From Sycobia sp. Sy_11 (lineage: Eukaryota; Arthropoda; Insecta; Hymenoptera; Epichrysomallidae), in contig JACCIC010000053.1 in the NCBI GenBank assembly GCA_018907035.1, positions 2,814,001-2,878,000 of the forward strand: a stretch of 64,000 nt of DNA, in the 5' to 3' direction. Under the pieces are notes generated by a model. That model did not search any database. It saw nothing but the letters and a program-made list of their open reading frames with translations, and was not told the DNA's origin. The translations under genes were made by a program, and so were the position numbers. Positions within the stretch are counted from its first letter, which is position 1. Every line of letters starts with the position of its first letter. Below are positions 48,906 to 61,660 of the stretch, piece after piece.

Positions 48906-50680
48906 TAATGGCTGTTTTTCAAATAAACAGGCACAGCTCGAAATGCCAATGAGAAAAATTTCTTACCGCTTTTACTAATAGCCTGAAGCAGAATCTGAAA
49001 AGAATAATAAACCATTGTAAACGCGACGAACCGTCGGATTAGTCCTCAACGAGAAGTGGTTTCCCACTAATTCGTCCATACGTCAATAGAGTTGCGCGTA
49101 GCCAATATGATAACGAGGGACCTGAACTTGACTCTGGGACCCGTAAATCGGTATTTTGGCAGCTACATCGTGGCGCGTACTTGTGGATTTTGTAATTCAA
49201 ATTAAGATATTTTTTATCTACCTTCTGACTTATATTTTACTTACGAAACCCTGTTTAGTCGGAATAATTTGTTTTGTAACGTACCGATAGCGGAGCAGGC
49301 AAATTATGAGATAAAAGCATTCAGTCGATGTTTTTCAACCGAGTTCAGCTAGAACCGAGGACGGAATGAAAAATAAATACAATGGTGTCTGTTCTTTCGT
49401 AATCCAAACGACATGTAAGCGAATACAATCCTTACATAAAGTTACGGCAGATCGACTTATTTTTCCAAAAACGAAGATTTCTTCCTTTTTAGTTTTTCAA
49501 AATGCTATTCAAAACTTCTTTTCGCATATATGAAAGAGGCCAGAGTTATCGTACACTTCCTAATCCTAATCGAAGATAATTACGTACCCAGTTAGAATTT
49601 CTGTCCACTCTCCTCGCACTTTTCTAATGCACACTATCTCAATTGAAGCTGAACAAAACACGTACGTTCTGGATGCAATAAGTTGGATTCTTCCTTGAAT
49701 AAAAAAGGATTTCCTAGATTACATACCATGCACAAATCTTAATTGTTCAAACCAATCAAATTACTGTAAAACGCTCCTTTGATATAAATTCAAAATTTGA
49801 ATCCAAAAATAAATGTCCACCAAACAAGTCAGCTTCCTGCGTACTATGAATTATCGTATTCATGAGTGTGAGATAAAAAATTTATCAAGCATTTGAAAAA
49901 ATTTAATATAAGAACAAATTAAGCTAGAAAAAAAGATCAAATCAGACCACGCAATAAATGGTTTGATATGAATTCTTAGATCATTTAGTGAAATTGGAAT
50001 CATTTTTCATATATTTAAAATGATGATATAGTTCTTTCTGTTCTATACTTTCTACAATGTAATAGTATTTAACGTGTCAACGAAATGTCCTAACATCGGT
50101 TCGATCATATTTTTACTGAAGTATTATTATTAGAAATATAATGTATCGTACGAATTAATGTTCTTTGAAACTTGCACCGTGCACATTAATAAATTTACGG
50201 AAACGATCTAAGCGACTCTATTCGAATGCGGTTGCTTTATTATGCCGAGTTATGGGCAAAAAATGGAAATACGCCAAGAGTTACATACGTACATTAACTA
50301 GTATACACACGACACACAAAAAAATCAGTAACCGTTCTGCGCATGATTTACAATGTGTCGGTTATTCCGCTACGCATAAAGAAACATTATTTTCCGCTGC
50401 TCAAACGACTTGATTAAAACAATTGTTTTTATTTATGTATTTTTTTTACTTAGTACCATGCACTACTTGCATCATGTTATTTCGTCAGGAAAAAAGAAAT
50501 GCCAGCCACGGAATGAGGCACTTATTTGATATACGAGCAATTCCTTTCGTATAATATTAATTCGGAGTTTAACGAATGGGGCGATTTCATCACATACATA
50601 ACCCGAGTAATTAGTTGCGGTCCCGTAAAGTGAAAAAAAAAAGTCCCCTTTCACGTTTTACGGGGCCCCCGGACGGTTAA

Positions 50681-50903
50681 TTTAAACTTTGATATATCTT
50701 ACGCGGTCGGGAAAAAGGAGGCGTTTACGTTTACACGGGGATGTATGCGCGCGCTTATACATTTAAGGCCGAACAAATGCAGGCATTCAGCATAAAGTTC
50801 TTATCGTCTCCGGGAAGAGCGTTCGCGCTATCTACGGGGACGACAAGGCCCGCGCGCTCTTACATGCGCCCGGCGCGACGCGCTCTCTGCCCAATGAGAT
50901 CTC

Positions 50904-50945
<42 letters not shown>

Positions 50946-51420
50946 GAGGTATGGGGGGGGGGAGGAGAAGTCAAAGGATAAGAGCGAAGACGGCGCGCGA
51001 GTGCACGCGGGCGCTCTAACCGCGCGCTAAGCCCGACCGTATGCGACTTGGCGCGATGAATAATTCAGCGCGCGGCGCGAGCCCGATTCCGAGTCGCTTC
51101 TTGCCGCGCGCGCGCGCGCGCGCGCATGCATCGCGGTTATAAAACGAGCCAAGGGCGCGCAACGTCGCAGGGCCTCTTCGTCCCTGTTCATCCCCCCCCC
51201 CTGGTCACCGCCGATCACTATCTCTCTCGCTCGCTCACCCTTGCTCTCGCCAGCTCTCTATACATTTCGCTCGCTTTCGCTTAGAATAATAAAATTGCAC
51301 ACTCTCTCTCCCCCCCGTAAGCCCCTCGCGATTTCGCGGTCTCGCTGTAGCGCAAATCATACGTACGCACCGCAGGAGAGTGGCTGACGGCGGTTTATTA
51401 TAACTGTCAATATGTACGTG
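50681..51420. other. CpG-rich island with (AG)n and alternating CG
   Basis: CpG-rich DNA holding (AG)n at 50906-50941 and a (CG)n run at 51114-51125. No exon supported. Confidence 0.55.
50906..50941. repeat. (AG)n microsatellite
   Basis: 36 bp. Confidence 0.95.
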
Positions 51421-51856
51421 TGTAATACGTAAAGTGTAAAAATAGTGTAATATGGAGAAAAAAGAATTATGAAATTCCAGAGGAAGAAAAATTGAAAATA
51501 CTTTAATTATCGAGCTGGGGAGAAAAATCAGTTTACAAGTAACTCGCACACTCGGTAAAACTAGCCGATTTTTGTCTCTCGGTGTCGATAGTAAATCTAC
51601 TTTACGTTTCGAAAAGATAGATAACGTTAACTTATCGAACGTTACCTCACGTATTTCTAGTCGCATTATTGTCAAATCTAGATGCGCGGATGATTTCTAA
51701 TCGTATATTTAAAAAATCGAAACGCGTATCAGTGCATAATTTAGAATGTTTTATAGGACTTAGATGGTGCCTTTGACGCGCTCTTTCGTTGTGACCTTAG
51801 ATAAATATCAGGATACTGCAATGAAAAATTTAATCTTGAGTAATAGTATCTATATA

Positions 51857-53132
51857 GGTCGGATACAATATCCTCATATAAATTACGGATGTATACCAGA
51901 TTTACTGGTACGAAGTGTGTGTTTATTGTGAAAATAAAAGACTAATTTTAATGGAAAATTGAAAAACATTATATTCAATGTATTGACCATTGTTTTTTCC
52001 AAATTTTGACCACCTCTCTGGTAATTTGTGGATGACACGTCAACAGAATTATTTGTCCTTTAAAGGCAACCAATCAGATAACCATTTTTCGACTTCCTCA
52101 TAGAAATAGAAGTTCTGTTCAGCCAATGTGTGTTCCTTTGATGAAAACAAATGGTAGTCAGATAGAACCACGTCTGGTGAATACGATATGTGGGGCAACA
52201 GCTACCGACCAATTGCTTCGCTTGTATTCTGAATCGGTTTTATTTTATGTGCAGGTGAATGATCATAGAGCCAAATTTCCTTTCAGTGTCTTCTGACCCA
52301 GTCTGATCATTTTTCGATCAATGCATGATTGAAATTGATCATTTATTGTCAGTGACAATCAGTATTAACTGTTTCACAAGGTTTTAAAATCTCGTAACAC
52401 ACTGTGACGCACTGGTCCCACCAAGGACAGAGCATTTTCTTGCTGAACCGATCTGGATTTGCAGTCGATGTTGAAGGTTGAAGGTTCCTAATTAACCCAT
52501 GATTTTTTCCTCATAAAATTTTGAAATAGATTAATTTTTCATCGCCAGTAACAATGCGATGCAAAATGTCTTTGAAGTCAAATTTCACTTTCACATGTAT
52601 TTTTTTGGTTTTCCATCTGCCTTTCATTCAATTCATGTGACACCCATTCTTCAGATGTTTGGATCATTCTCAGAGCTTTGAAATGATCAGAAAAATTGTT
52701 TGTTACGCATTAACATTTCTGCCATTTTCATTGATTGAGAGTTTCCTCTTGATTGAATATTATTTGTAATTCAACGTCTTCAAACTTTTTGGTGGTCTTT
52801 CAAGTTTTGCATTTTCATATGAAAATTATTCTTTCCAAATCATTCAAACCATTTTTGCATGTTGCATCTGATAGACCATGATCACCATATGCCTCGACGA
52901 CCATCCGATGCATCTCTGGAGTATGTTTCTTCAAATGAAAACAAAAAATTAATACTTTCCGCAAATCAACACTTGCTTACTTCATACCGGTTACGTTAGC
53001 ATTTTTTCGTTCAAATGAATTTTTGTTGCTTTGATTTTTAGCTATATAGTGCATTTAATGAAATTTATTCATTTTTGGTTTTGTTACCATGAATAAAAAT
53101 TTATTTAGTCCCTCATTTACTTCTATCCGATA
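51857..53132 (-). mobile_element. old mariner element (mori/cecropia-like), minus strand, degraded
   Basis: A decayed mariner transposase runs leftward through this segment. Exact ends are uncertain. A short inverted match, TCGGATA at 51859-51865 and its complement TATCCGA at 53124-53130, may be what remains of the terminal repeats. The resulting length, about 1276 bp, agrees well with canonical mariners (about 1.28 kb). The coding remnant resembles the Mos1/mori/cecropia side of the family (VEAYGDH and GDEK motifs), unlike the GDETWIY type at 44 kb, so two separate invasions are recorded here. The many stops and frameshifts mark it as the older copy. Confidence 0.85.
51976..52975 (-). pseudogene. 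mariner transposase pseudogene (mori/cecropia-like)
   Basis: Read on the minus strand, the N-terminal domain begins near 52975 with DLRKVLIFCFHLKK and continues through HRMVVEAYGDHG. The catalytic aspartates are still present: TGDEK at 52541-52543, a YDHSPAH version of HDNARPH at 52262-52264, and SPDVVLSD at 52157-52159. Counting bases, D1 to D2 is 279 (93 codons) and D2 to D3 is 105 (35 codons), exactly the mariner D-D-34-D spacing. The tryptophan normally following GDEK has become leucine. Stops interrupt the frame repeatedly and there are local frameshifts, so it is dead. The C-terminal end, with a recognisable VKIWKKQW, fades out around 51976. Confidence 0.88.
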
Positions 53133-53780
53133 CTCGAATCGTCCTCTATTTCTCGCATTCCAAGCTCAATTTTTGCAAGAGTTCCATTAGAATATTAATA
53201 GGAGTTAGGGTTGTCCTTGCAACTTATGTTTGCTGCTCTGTTTCCTTCAATCTCCCTCAATTTTTAGGGTCATGTATATTAAAATTTTTTGATAAAAATT
53301 CAGCCAGCTAACCAGTCGTTTGAAACTTCAACTAGAACATCTTTTAAAACGTGGCTCTTTCTCTTACTTTCTCGGGCTCTCAAAGTAAAGGAAAATCAGC
53401 AATAAATAAACAAATCCATATATTTAGGCTAACCTTTCTTCTCCCGAATCAATCAATAACAATTTTCTCTAAATTAATCTGTTTCATTCGTTACGAAAAT
53501 CCTCCTAAGTTTTGCATTTTTAAAGAATTTAGATTTTCTTCAAAAAGCATCGTCTAGATTTCAACTGCCCATATCTACCTTTATAAAGCTAATTTTGTGC
53601 ATCCAATATTTATCAGTGCCAGCGCGTAAATCTACGCACTATAATATCGTGTCAATGTTAACTAGCTTCCTCGAAAATTCACGCGCACCTGGCCTACCCC
53701 AACCCCTCGTTTCTTTATCGCTAAAAGCAAAAGCAGCCCGAACGTCCCATAATGAAAGTAAGCAGAGCCCGAGGCCGCGG
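53133..53780. other. AT-rich, nothing recognised
   Basis: Flank of the older mariner, with open frames of 60-80 codons and no motifs. Confidence 0.55.
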
Positions 53781-54433
53781 ACTCTTGGAACCTTGCGACG
53801 TGAATAATCGCCGACGCGCCGGTGTAAAACGTGTCGCGAAAGTCTCAGAAGCGCGCGAAGTGCAAACGAACACACGTCTCTGTCCCTGTCTCTCTCTCTA
53901 ACTCTCTTAAAGCTGCATTAAGGTAAGCTCCTCTTTGTAAAATCCCCTCCTCTCTTCCCACATTCGCCACTACACGAAAAACGCGAGAGCGACTGCTTGC
54001 ATCAACGGAGGCATTCGCCGCGCATAAAGCTGACCACCGACTCTTCCCTGCACCTCACCGTACCTCTCTATCTCTCTCCTTCTATATGTATATATATATA
54101 TATATCTTTACGGCCGTTTCATAACGGCCGTCGGGCCGTCGTATATAAATCGCCGTCGACTCCGGTCCATCTGTCCGGGGGGCTCGGCCGCGGCGTGAAA
54201 TGTCGCGTGCGCGCGCGCGTATTCGCGTATATCCACGGGCCGTGAAAGGGGGCGCGAGCGAACGCGAGGGCGTCGTTAACGCGGGCGCTTACATTCGTTA
54301 TAATACGCTTCGGTAACGAGAACTCGAGAGGGTTTGCGGGACAGGGGGGACGGGGGGAGATGGTGCGGAAGATCGACCGACCGCTCGCCGCTTTATATAC
54401 AATCGAAGCTGGCAACGATTTAATGCGACACGC

Positions 54434-54439
54434 ATATAT

Positions 54440-54490
<51 letters not shown>
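54434..54490. repeat. (AT)n microsatellite
   Basis: 57 bp with one phase break at about 54450. Confidence 0.95.
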
Positions 54491-54498
<8 letters not shown>

Positions 54499-54659
54499 CG
54501 TGTTCGGGCCCCTGCGAGCGGGGGAGGAGGGGATGTCGCGGTAGCGCTCGCAACTCTCTCCACGCACGCGAGGTCGACGTACCCCGAGCCAATATAAGCC
54601 AGAACTGTGAAGAATGGTGTTGTCCTGAGCCTCAGCTTGTGTGGCCGAGGGCACACATA

Positions 54660-54662
<3 letters not shown>

Positions 54663-54731
<69 letters not shown>
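54663..54731. repeat. (TA)n microsatellite
   Basis: 69 bp, the longest uninterrupted TA tract here. Confidence 0.97.
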
Positions 54732-54733
<2 letters not shown>

Positions 54734-54990
54734 CACCATCGGATCATATTCTTAACGAGGCTGCTTTACGACTCGAGGAGGTCTTTTATATTATATGAAT
54801 GGCGCGGCGGCCCAGAGTGCGCCAGGCCGCCTCTCTAAGGCTTCGCCCCCCCCCCATCACCCGTCCGTACTGAACGTCCGTGGATTGGCGTATATACGTG
54901 ATTGGAACGTGGCGCTTTCGAGGCCTAATGATTTTCGCCGGGTCAGGTTGGAGGGACACGTGCGAGTAGCGCAGGTTTAAGGGAACGAAG

Positions 54991-55954
54991 AAGTGCGGGT
55001 GTTAATTAGAGATTAACTATCATATAGTACTTCCCTATGTGATAAGAACAATTCTGAATGATTGATGAGGCAGCGTTCATATAAAGAGCGAATACGAGGG
55101 GGCGGGGGAGGTCAAAAAGTGGGCTAGATCGTGGAATTTCCGAATTTCTGATAATGACGTTTGACAGAACAGGGTTATCGGAAACCGAAGTCTGCAATCT
55201 CCTTTCCGAATAAAACGCGATTTTAGAAAGCAGGAAGCAGACTCAGTACCAGGAAGTGCGCGTAGTTATATCTAGCCGGATGTTAACCCAAGTCGTGGTC
55301 GAAGGTTCTAGAAATATTTATTACCATAAGCAAAGTAACTTAGTTTCGGTCGATGGCTTTACGTTGGATCATCGGCAATAGCGTATAAGCATCTTATGAG
55401 TTCTGAATGTTTTTCTAAAGGCTGGTTGGAAAAGGTCCAATAACTAGTAACCTTCTAAATATGTGTGAATTTATTAAAGACACTTTTCTTAAAAACCAAG
55501 AAAGGATTTTGTTCAATTTTCAGCTAAAAACTACGAAAATTTTTTCAGATATTTTTAACTATGTAGAATATCTTACTAAACCTTAACTTAGGTTTTCGAC
55601 GAAGGTATGATTTACTATAAGCTTTTCTAGATCTAAAAAAAATTTTAAACATCTTTTTAAACACAAAATTTAAAAAAAATAAATTTTAAACAAAGTAAAG
55701 AGAACAAAAAATTTACATAACGTATATAGATGCTCAAAGTTTAATTTTTTTAACATGCGAACTTATGCGAATCGTCATTCGGTCCGACACATTCATGTAG
55801 TCCATCTCAGTATTGACTCCATCATTAAATTGCAGCAAAGGTTTCTTCGAACTTTATGCGCTAAGCGGGTATGAAATCATATATATCTGCAACGATAATA
55901 CTTCTTTGCCGTTTCTGTTTATACAATTTACGCATTTATGAAAACTTGTACCAG

Positions 55955-55958
<4 letters not shown>
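54991..55958. other. AT-rich, nothing recognised
   Basis: GTTAAT-TAGAG-ATTAAC at 55001-55017 is a small palindromic homeodomain-like motif. Otherwise no feature seen. Confidence 0.5.

Positions 55959-56020
<62 letters not shown>
55959..56020. repeat. (AT)n microsatellite
   Basis: 62 bp with a single C interruption. Confidence 0.95.
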
Positions 56021-56021
<1 letters not shown>

Positions 56022-56220
56022 AAGTCGCGATTATGAATACAACGCGTCTCTTTTATTCAGAGCCTGGCGCTCATTCGCTCATTTATATATTTATCAAATC
56101 TTTGATACATTGAAATCGCTTATCAAACTTTCGTGGGAGCTTTGTCGATATAAATATTCTTATAAGTTTGCCGTTGAATCCGATTAAATTGAGACACAAA
56201 GCTAATATATTTCACGAGGG

Positions 56221-56329
<109 letters not shown>

Positions 56330-56429
56330 CATATAGAGAACCCATTGTCGGATAATAGAAGATTCAGCTTAAAAGACTCCATAATTTTAAATTCCACCCA
56401 GCCTTGTGTTTACGTATACACTCCATATA

Positions 56430-56431
<2 letters not shown>

Positions 56432-56477
<46 letters not shown>
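56432..56477. repeat. (AT)n microsatellite
   Basis: 46 bp. Confidence 0.95.
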
Positions 56478-56479
<2 letters not shown>

Positions 56480-57064
56480 CAAACAGAGTAGCTCGTTATT
56501 TCTTCGAGCTTAATGCGAATTCCGTCGCCATTGGGGTACTGACGAATGAATGAAGGAAGAAGAAATAACGAAGGGTCGAGCGAGGATGGCGATAGGGGGC
56601 GTTCGCGAAACGAGAGCCAGACACGAGGGGGGGGGGGCTCGGCTGAACGCTAGTGATCCGCGAAAAGGCCGCGGCACTCTCTTTATAGCGGCGCGTAAGA
56701 GAGAAAGAGGAGAGAATGGAAGAATCGAAAAGGATCGCGAGGTGAGGCGGACTTCTATACATGTGGAGAAAGGAGAGCGCGATGAGAGGCGAGCGAGGAT
56801 ATAGGAGCAGGAGGGAGCGACACATACACACACCACACACATACACACACACACAGAGAGAGAAAGAGAGAGAGAGAGAAAGAGAGCCTTGCGCGTGATA
56901 CCAGCCTTGATGTATCTCGCACTTAGCCGTTGCGCGGGCGCGCGCCTTGTGTTCGCGTCCCGTGGAGTTTATGTCCCTCTCTCTCGGAACCGAGCACGTA
57001 CACGGGGTGTAGATATCCTCCGCGCCTTGTCCGTCCCCGGGATCTTGGCCCATTTATAATTGTC

Positions 57065-57066
<2 letters not shown>

Positions 57067-57109
<43 letters not shown>
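57067..57109. repeat. (GA)n microsatellite
   Basis: 43 bp. Confidence 0.95.
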
Positions 57110-57119
<10 letters not shown>

Positions 57120-57250
57120 CACGACGAGGAGGAAATCGGACCTTTTGCTCGAGTCTTTTTAGCCTCCTCCTCGGCCGCAGTGCGCCGCTGAGCAAGGAAA
57201 GACCGCGCGTATATATAAATCCGAGGGAAAGATGGATCTTTGTTGTTAGC

Positions 57251-57277
57251 GAGAGAGTATGAGAGAGAGAGAGAGAG

Positions 57278-57317
<40 letters not shown>
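57251..57317. repeat. (GA)n microsatellite with GTAT interruptions
   Basis: The same GTAT interruption occurs twice, which suggests internal duplication. Confidence 0.93.
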
Positions 57318-57320
<3 letters not shown>

Positions 57321-57450
57321 GCGGGACAGAGAATGAGAGAGAATCTCGTCAAGACTTTCAGCTGCTTAGGCAGAGGGGGTCGGCTTCAGTTACACGCGCG
57401 GCAGAAATTGAAGCTGAGAGCCATCATGGCGTGTGCTCGTGGTAGATTAA

Positions 57451-58581
57451 TTTTACGTTAGCTAAATACGGTGTCGGATTTAAGAGGATTTTTCTTTCAC
57501 GTAGATTTCAATTTAATAATTTAAAATTATTCCAAAATTGTCCTATGCCCATCTTTAAAAAATCATCGAACAGTGAATATCGTAAAAATATTTTAGCTTT
57601 TGAGCATAGTGTCATTTGGCACCGGTTCAAATTCAAAATGGTTGATTAAACATTTGAATTTGCACGTACACGCTTAGAATTTTTTACTTTATAAAAGACA
57701 ATTTTCAATTTCATAATATTCCGAAATTGGTTATGACGATGATCATCTATAAATTGTTCCAACGATCTGTGCCAATTTCAGTATACATATGTTTAACTAT
57801 TGCATTCCATAAATTTTACGTGGAAACTGACAATATATTGGAATCACTTATGCTTTTTCTACTTATCCGCACCCTAAGTATGATACGGTTTTTTAACTAA
57901 TAAGGCAAGTTGGAGAATAACTTAAATTTTAGTAATTGTCAGGAATATTTTTTTATAAATTTACTTTTAAATAATGAATACTTCAGTTTGATTTACGTAG
58001 TACAAGTTACGAGGATTTCGGGTAATTTCAAACAGTGCATCCATTGTAGATAGTAATTCAGATTATTCTTAATTTATTAGATATTGTTTAAAGTTACAGT
58101 TTATAAATATATAATTACAATCGAGTAGATTTTCGTTAACTGTAAAAGCGCGATCATCATGCCGTATCTCCATGTTCTATAATACCACGTCCAGTCTGTA
58201 TTATCCAAACGAATGGCGATTTACTGACTGGGCAGGGGCCGAATATTTCCATCGGATCCCTTCTACATCGTTGCGTCGAGATTTCCAAAGACGAAGTTCA
58301 AGACCGTTAATAAATTCGAAATAATGAAAAAGAGAGAAAAAAAAATCGTAGGATGTAAAGAAAATACCAGCGGGGCAATAAATAAATCATCTTATTAAGG
58401 CTAAAAGCTGTTGCCGAGCATACAGCGGGAAAAGGAAACGCAATATAACATGCGTAATCTGATCTTAAATTTAAGCGCTATGTATAAACTATTTTAATCA
58501 GACGAGCCAAAATAGATATGAAGAATAAATTAACCGTCTTTTTTTTCTTCTCGGTAATAGGATTCTTCTTTATACAAATCC

Positions 58582-58630
<49 letters not shown>

Positions 58631-60540
58631 AGAGGAATTCTACGCTCCATTCGCTCCCGCTTCTATAGGAAATCCACCAATAAATGAACATTTTTCGTAT
58701 AATATATATGTATATATAATATATATATATACACACTCATATATATATATATATATGTACATATATATATGTATGTATATGTATATATGTATACAGCACG
58801 TTTTTCCACCCTCCTCTTTGCCCTCTTCCCAGTCTTCTTCCGCCGATGTCGCGACATCCTGCCATCGTTCATCTCTGAATCTTACGTCTCTCTCTTCTAA
58901 TGCAACCGCCCCGCCCCGCTCCGCACTCCCCTGGAATCGACGGGACTCTTACGAAACCGTATATGGCAGATAATATAGATAAATAGATAGACGGGGCTTC
59001 CATTAATTTTGTATAAAAGACAAAACATATACAATTGTTTTCGTTAATTTAAAATTTATATAAATATATAAAACAATAACGGATGATTCATAATTATTTT
59101 TTATCTTATTTGTCAAAGGAATGTACACTTACCTGAAATGAAAGAGATATATAAGTGTACCAGTATCGTCGTGCATTGAAAATGCTTGAAAAATATCACA
59201 GACAGCAATATCCTAAATGTAACACGAAAATAGGTAGCTTAACATCTGAGAGAGGGTTCCTCTTAAATGAGTAAGCGCTTACGTTATTTCGAATGATTTA
59301 TCGAGGTCATAAATTAAAAATCTGTAAAATTCTTCTACATTGTTATTTTGAAGCTAGCGAACAATAAAGCAGAGCACGAAGTAGATGGGGGGGGGGGCTT
59401 TCCTGAGTCAAGCACTCTGAACTCGAAAAAAATTTCAATGCTGTTTCCGTTTTACTTGACGAACAATCAGCGCCTTTGTAAATCCCCTTTTGGGCACACG
59501 GGTGTGCATCTTTTGATACTAATAAAGAAGAACTATTGTCACTCCTGAAAACGCGAAATTTGGCAATCAGGTTGTAAAATAAGGATCACCGAGCGCGTAT
59601 GCGAAATCGCGCGTAAATTTCGCACAGGAATAGTCCCGTCTCACTCCCAGATAGATTTCTAAACAATCAGGTGTATCGTCGTTGTCTAATGTGGTCATCT
59701 GATACGGTTTTCTCCAAATCTACCACCAAATAAGAGTCGATATACAGGACAATGGCCCTGCGAAGTACTGAGCGCTCGAAGTTCAAAGGGGAGCTTTGCA
59801 GAGTGAAACTGCGTTAAATTCTCTGCTACAATCGAACGATAAAAGCAGACTGACTTTCTTTTCCCTCGATAACCATTCGAATGCCATCTGTTAATTCGTG
59901 AAAGGCCGTCTGAGCACTGTATGATGTTTACGTAATCCGGTCTGAAGAAGATGAAGCGATTTTTTTTTTTATATTTAACTATTTCGCGATCTGGGTACGA
60001 GTGATTCTCTTTTAAAAAATTTTGACGAAAAGCAATGAAATCGGCGGCAAATCGAAAAGATCCTGTTACTACAGTCTATTTGATCATAATCAGTCGCGCT
60101 CTCTTCCCACACGTCCGAAAAATATCCTGTTCAAAAGACGAATTAGAAACGAATTATAAATCATAATCGAAAATTCGCCACTGCTCGAAAGAGCCATAAC
60201 AATGGCCTGTCAAGGAAATCCGTATCTGAACAACAACGTAAACAACATCATTACAATTAACTCGTCAAAACTTAATACCTCCCTACCTGATCTGGCAGCA
60301 TTCTGCACTCCATTGATTTGAGTATTTATAGCGAATCAGACTGAGATCCCCGCAAAGTGCGTGTTCAATGATTTCGCGGAAAATTTTTTTTTTTTTAACA
60401 GACACAGGCATATATTTTTATTCTTGCCCGGAGCGGTCGAAAATTTTTCATCCACGAAGGAATAAAGTTCTTACTTAAAGCGACCATAGACATTCTGCCG
60501 CCTTCTGCCTCAGCACTGGGAAACTCTTCAAAATCAAAAA
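57451..60540. other. AT-rich block, no gene seen
   Basis: One (TA)n cluster at 58583-58800, then a moderate-GC patch at 58.8-58.98 kb. The rest is AT-rich with no coding signal. Confidence 0.55.
58583..58628. repeat. (TA)n microsatellite
   Basis: 46 bp. Confidence 0.95.
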
Positions 60541-60559
60541 GAGAGGGAGAGAGATACAC

Positions 60560-60564
<5 letters not shown>

Positions 60565-60592
<28 letters not shown>
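60565..60592. repeat. (GA)n microsatellite
   Basis: 28 bp, faces (TC)n at 60630-60654. Confidence 0.95.
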
Positions 60593-60602
<10 letters not shown>

Positions 60603-60629
60603 TTGCATGTACTTCCGCCCTAGAATTCT

Positions 60630-60654
60630 TTCTCTCTCTCTCTCTCTCTCTCTC
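60630..60654. repeat. (TC)n microsatellite
   Basis: 25 bp, flanked on both sides by GA tracts. Confidence 0.95.
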
Positions 60655-60743
60655 TTCCTTTCTTTATATACAAATAAATCTTGGCCATATTTTTCCTCCC
60701 TCGCGAAAGCCCTCTCGACGCGGCCCCGTTCGTTTTCTCCACG

Positions 60744-60748
<5 letters not shown>

Positions 60749-60787
<39 letters not shown>
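60749..60787. repeat. (AG)n microsatellite
   Basis: 39 bp. Confidence 0.95.
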
Positions 60788-60790
<3 letters not shown>

Positions 60791-60828
60791 ATCGGTTGCC
60801 AAGCGCACAGACAGCTTCTCCTGTCGAC

Positions 60829-60830
<2 letters not shown>

Positions 60831-60882
<52 letters not shown>
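60831..60882. repeat. (TA)n microsatellite
   Basis: 52 bp. Confidence 0.95.
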
Positions 60883-60888
<6 letters not shown>

Positions 60889-61051
60889 CGCAGCGTGGCC
60901 CACTCGAAGTACGCGCTCGTTTTCTTTTGTTCGGTCGCTGTCTCCTTCCATCCCACCCGCTCCATCCGCCGCTCTTTCCCTTCGATTATATATACATATA
61001 AAGGTGCGCCAAGGCGGATTTGCGGAATTTCTTCCGTGTCGCGTGATCGTC

Positions 61052-61056
<5 letters not shown>

Positions 61057-61089
<33 letters not shown>
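61057..61089. repeat. (AC)n microsatellite
   Basis: 33 bp. Confidence 0.95.
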
Positions 61090-61096
<7 letters not shown>

Positions 61097-61470
61097 ATAT
61101 ATATATGTATATATATATATATGAAACTTCCCCGAGGCCGGTATTCCTCTCCAAGTCTTCCGCATGGTGCGCTGTGTAGTCCGATCTCGCCGTCGTTTCT
61201 CTTAAGCGCTCGCCTCGTGTTTCTTCCGCGAGAGCGCTGCTCCTTTGCATTTTTCTTTTTTTTTTCGTTCTTTTTTTTTTTTTTTTTTTTTTTGTTTCTC
61301 TTACCGCTGTCCAGCTCCTTTTACGAAAGTCACGGTTACGATAGACAACGGCGCTCGCGAGGAGAGGTCAACGTGACGAGACGACGCATACACCGCATCG
61401 GGCAAAAGACGCGTGGTCGACGACAGTCGACGATGGAGGCAAAAGAATATATATTCATGTATATTCACTT

Positions 61471-61476
<6 letters not shown>

Positions 61477-61506
<30 letters not shown>
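61477..61506. repeat. (TC)n microsatellite
   Basis: 30 bp. Confidence 0.95.
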
Positions 61507-61509
<3 letters not shown>

Positions 61510-61660
61510 ACACAGTCTCGCGGACATCGATTTATGGTACACGCTGAATTCCATCGATTCTCAAGTTTAACGGGGTTTCTTGGGTCCTCGCTTCGTAAAT
61601 TTGTTGTTCCGTAATTTTGTCGCCATTCGGCTTCGACGCGCCTTTCCCTGCCATCCGCCG

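Larger units (their letters stand above)
47946..50680. other. AT-rich with two (AT)n tracts and a GC-richer patch at 49.0-49.2 kb
   Basis: A GAAATGAAATGAAATGAA run occurs near 47978-48000. At 49024-49068 two small perfect hairpins (CGACG-AAC-CGTCG and AGTGG-TTTC-CCACT) lie close together. Open frames at 48328-48645 and 50165-50413 match no family. Confidence 0.55.
53781..54990. other. CpG-rich island with long (TA)n tracts
   Basis: CpG-rich DNA including the longest pure (TA)n of the window (54663-54731). No exon supported. Confidence 0.5.
56500..57450. other. CpG-rich island with long (GA)n tracts
   Basis: Purine-rich on the plus strand for most of 56.6-57.35 kb, with (GA)n at 57067-57109 and 57251-57317. 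Frames are Arg-Glu or Ser-Leu repeats. Confidence 0.5.
60541..61660. other. GC-richer stretch packed with microsatellites
   Basis: Six tracts in 950 bp: (GA)n, (TC)n, (AG)n, (TA)n, (AC)n and (TC)n, plus a T-run near 61255-61294. No exon supported. Confidence 0.5.
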
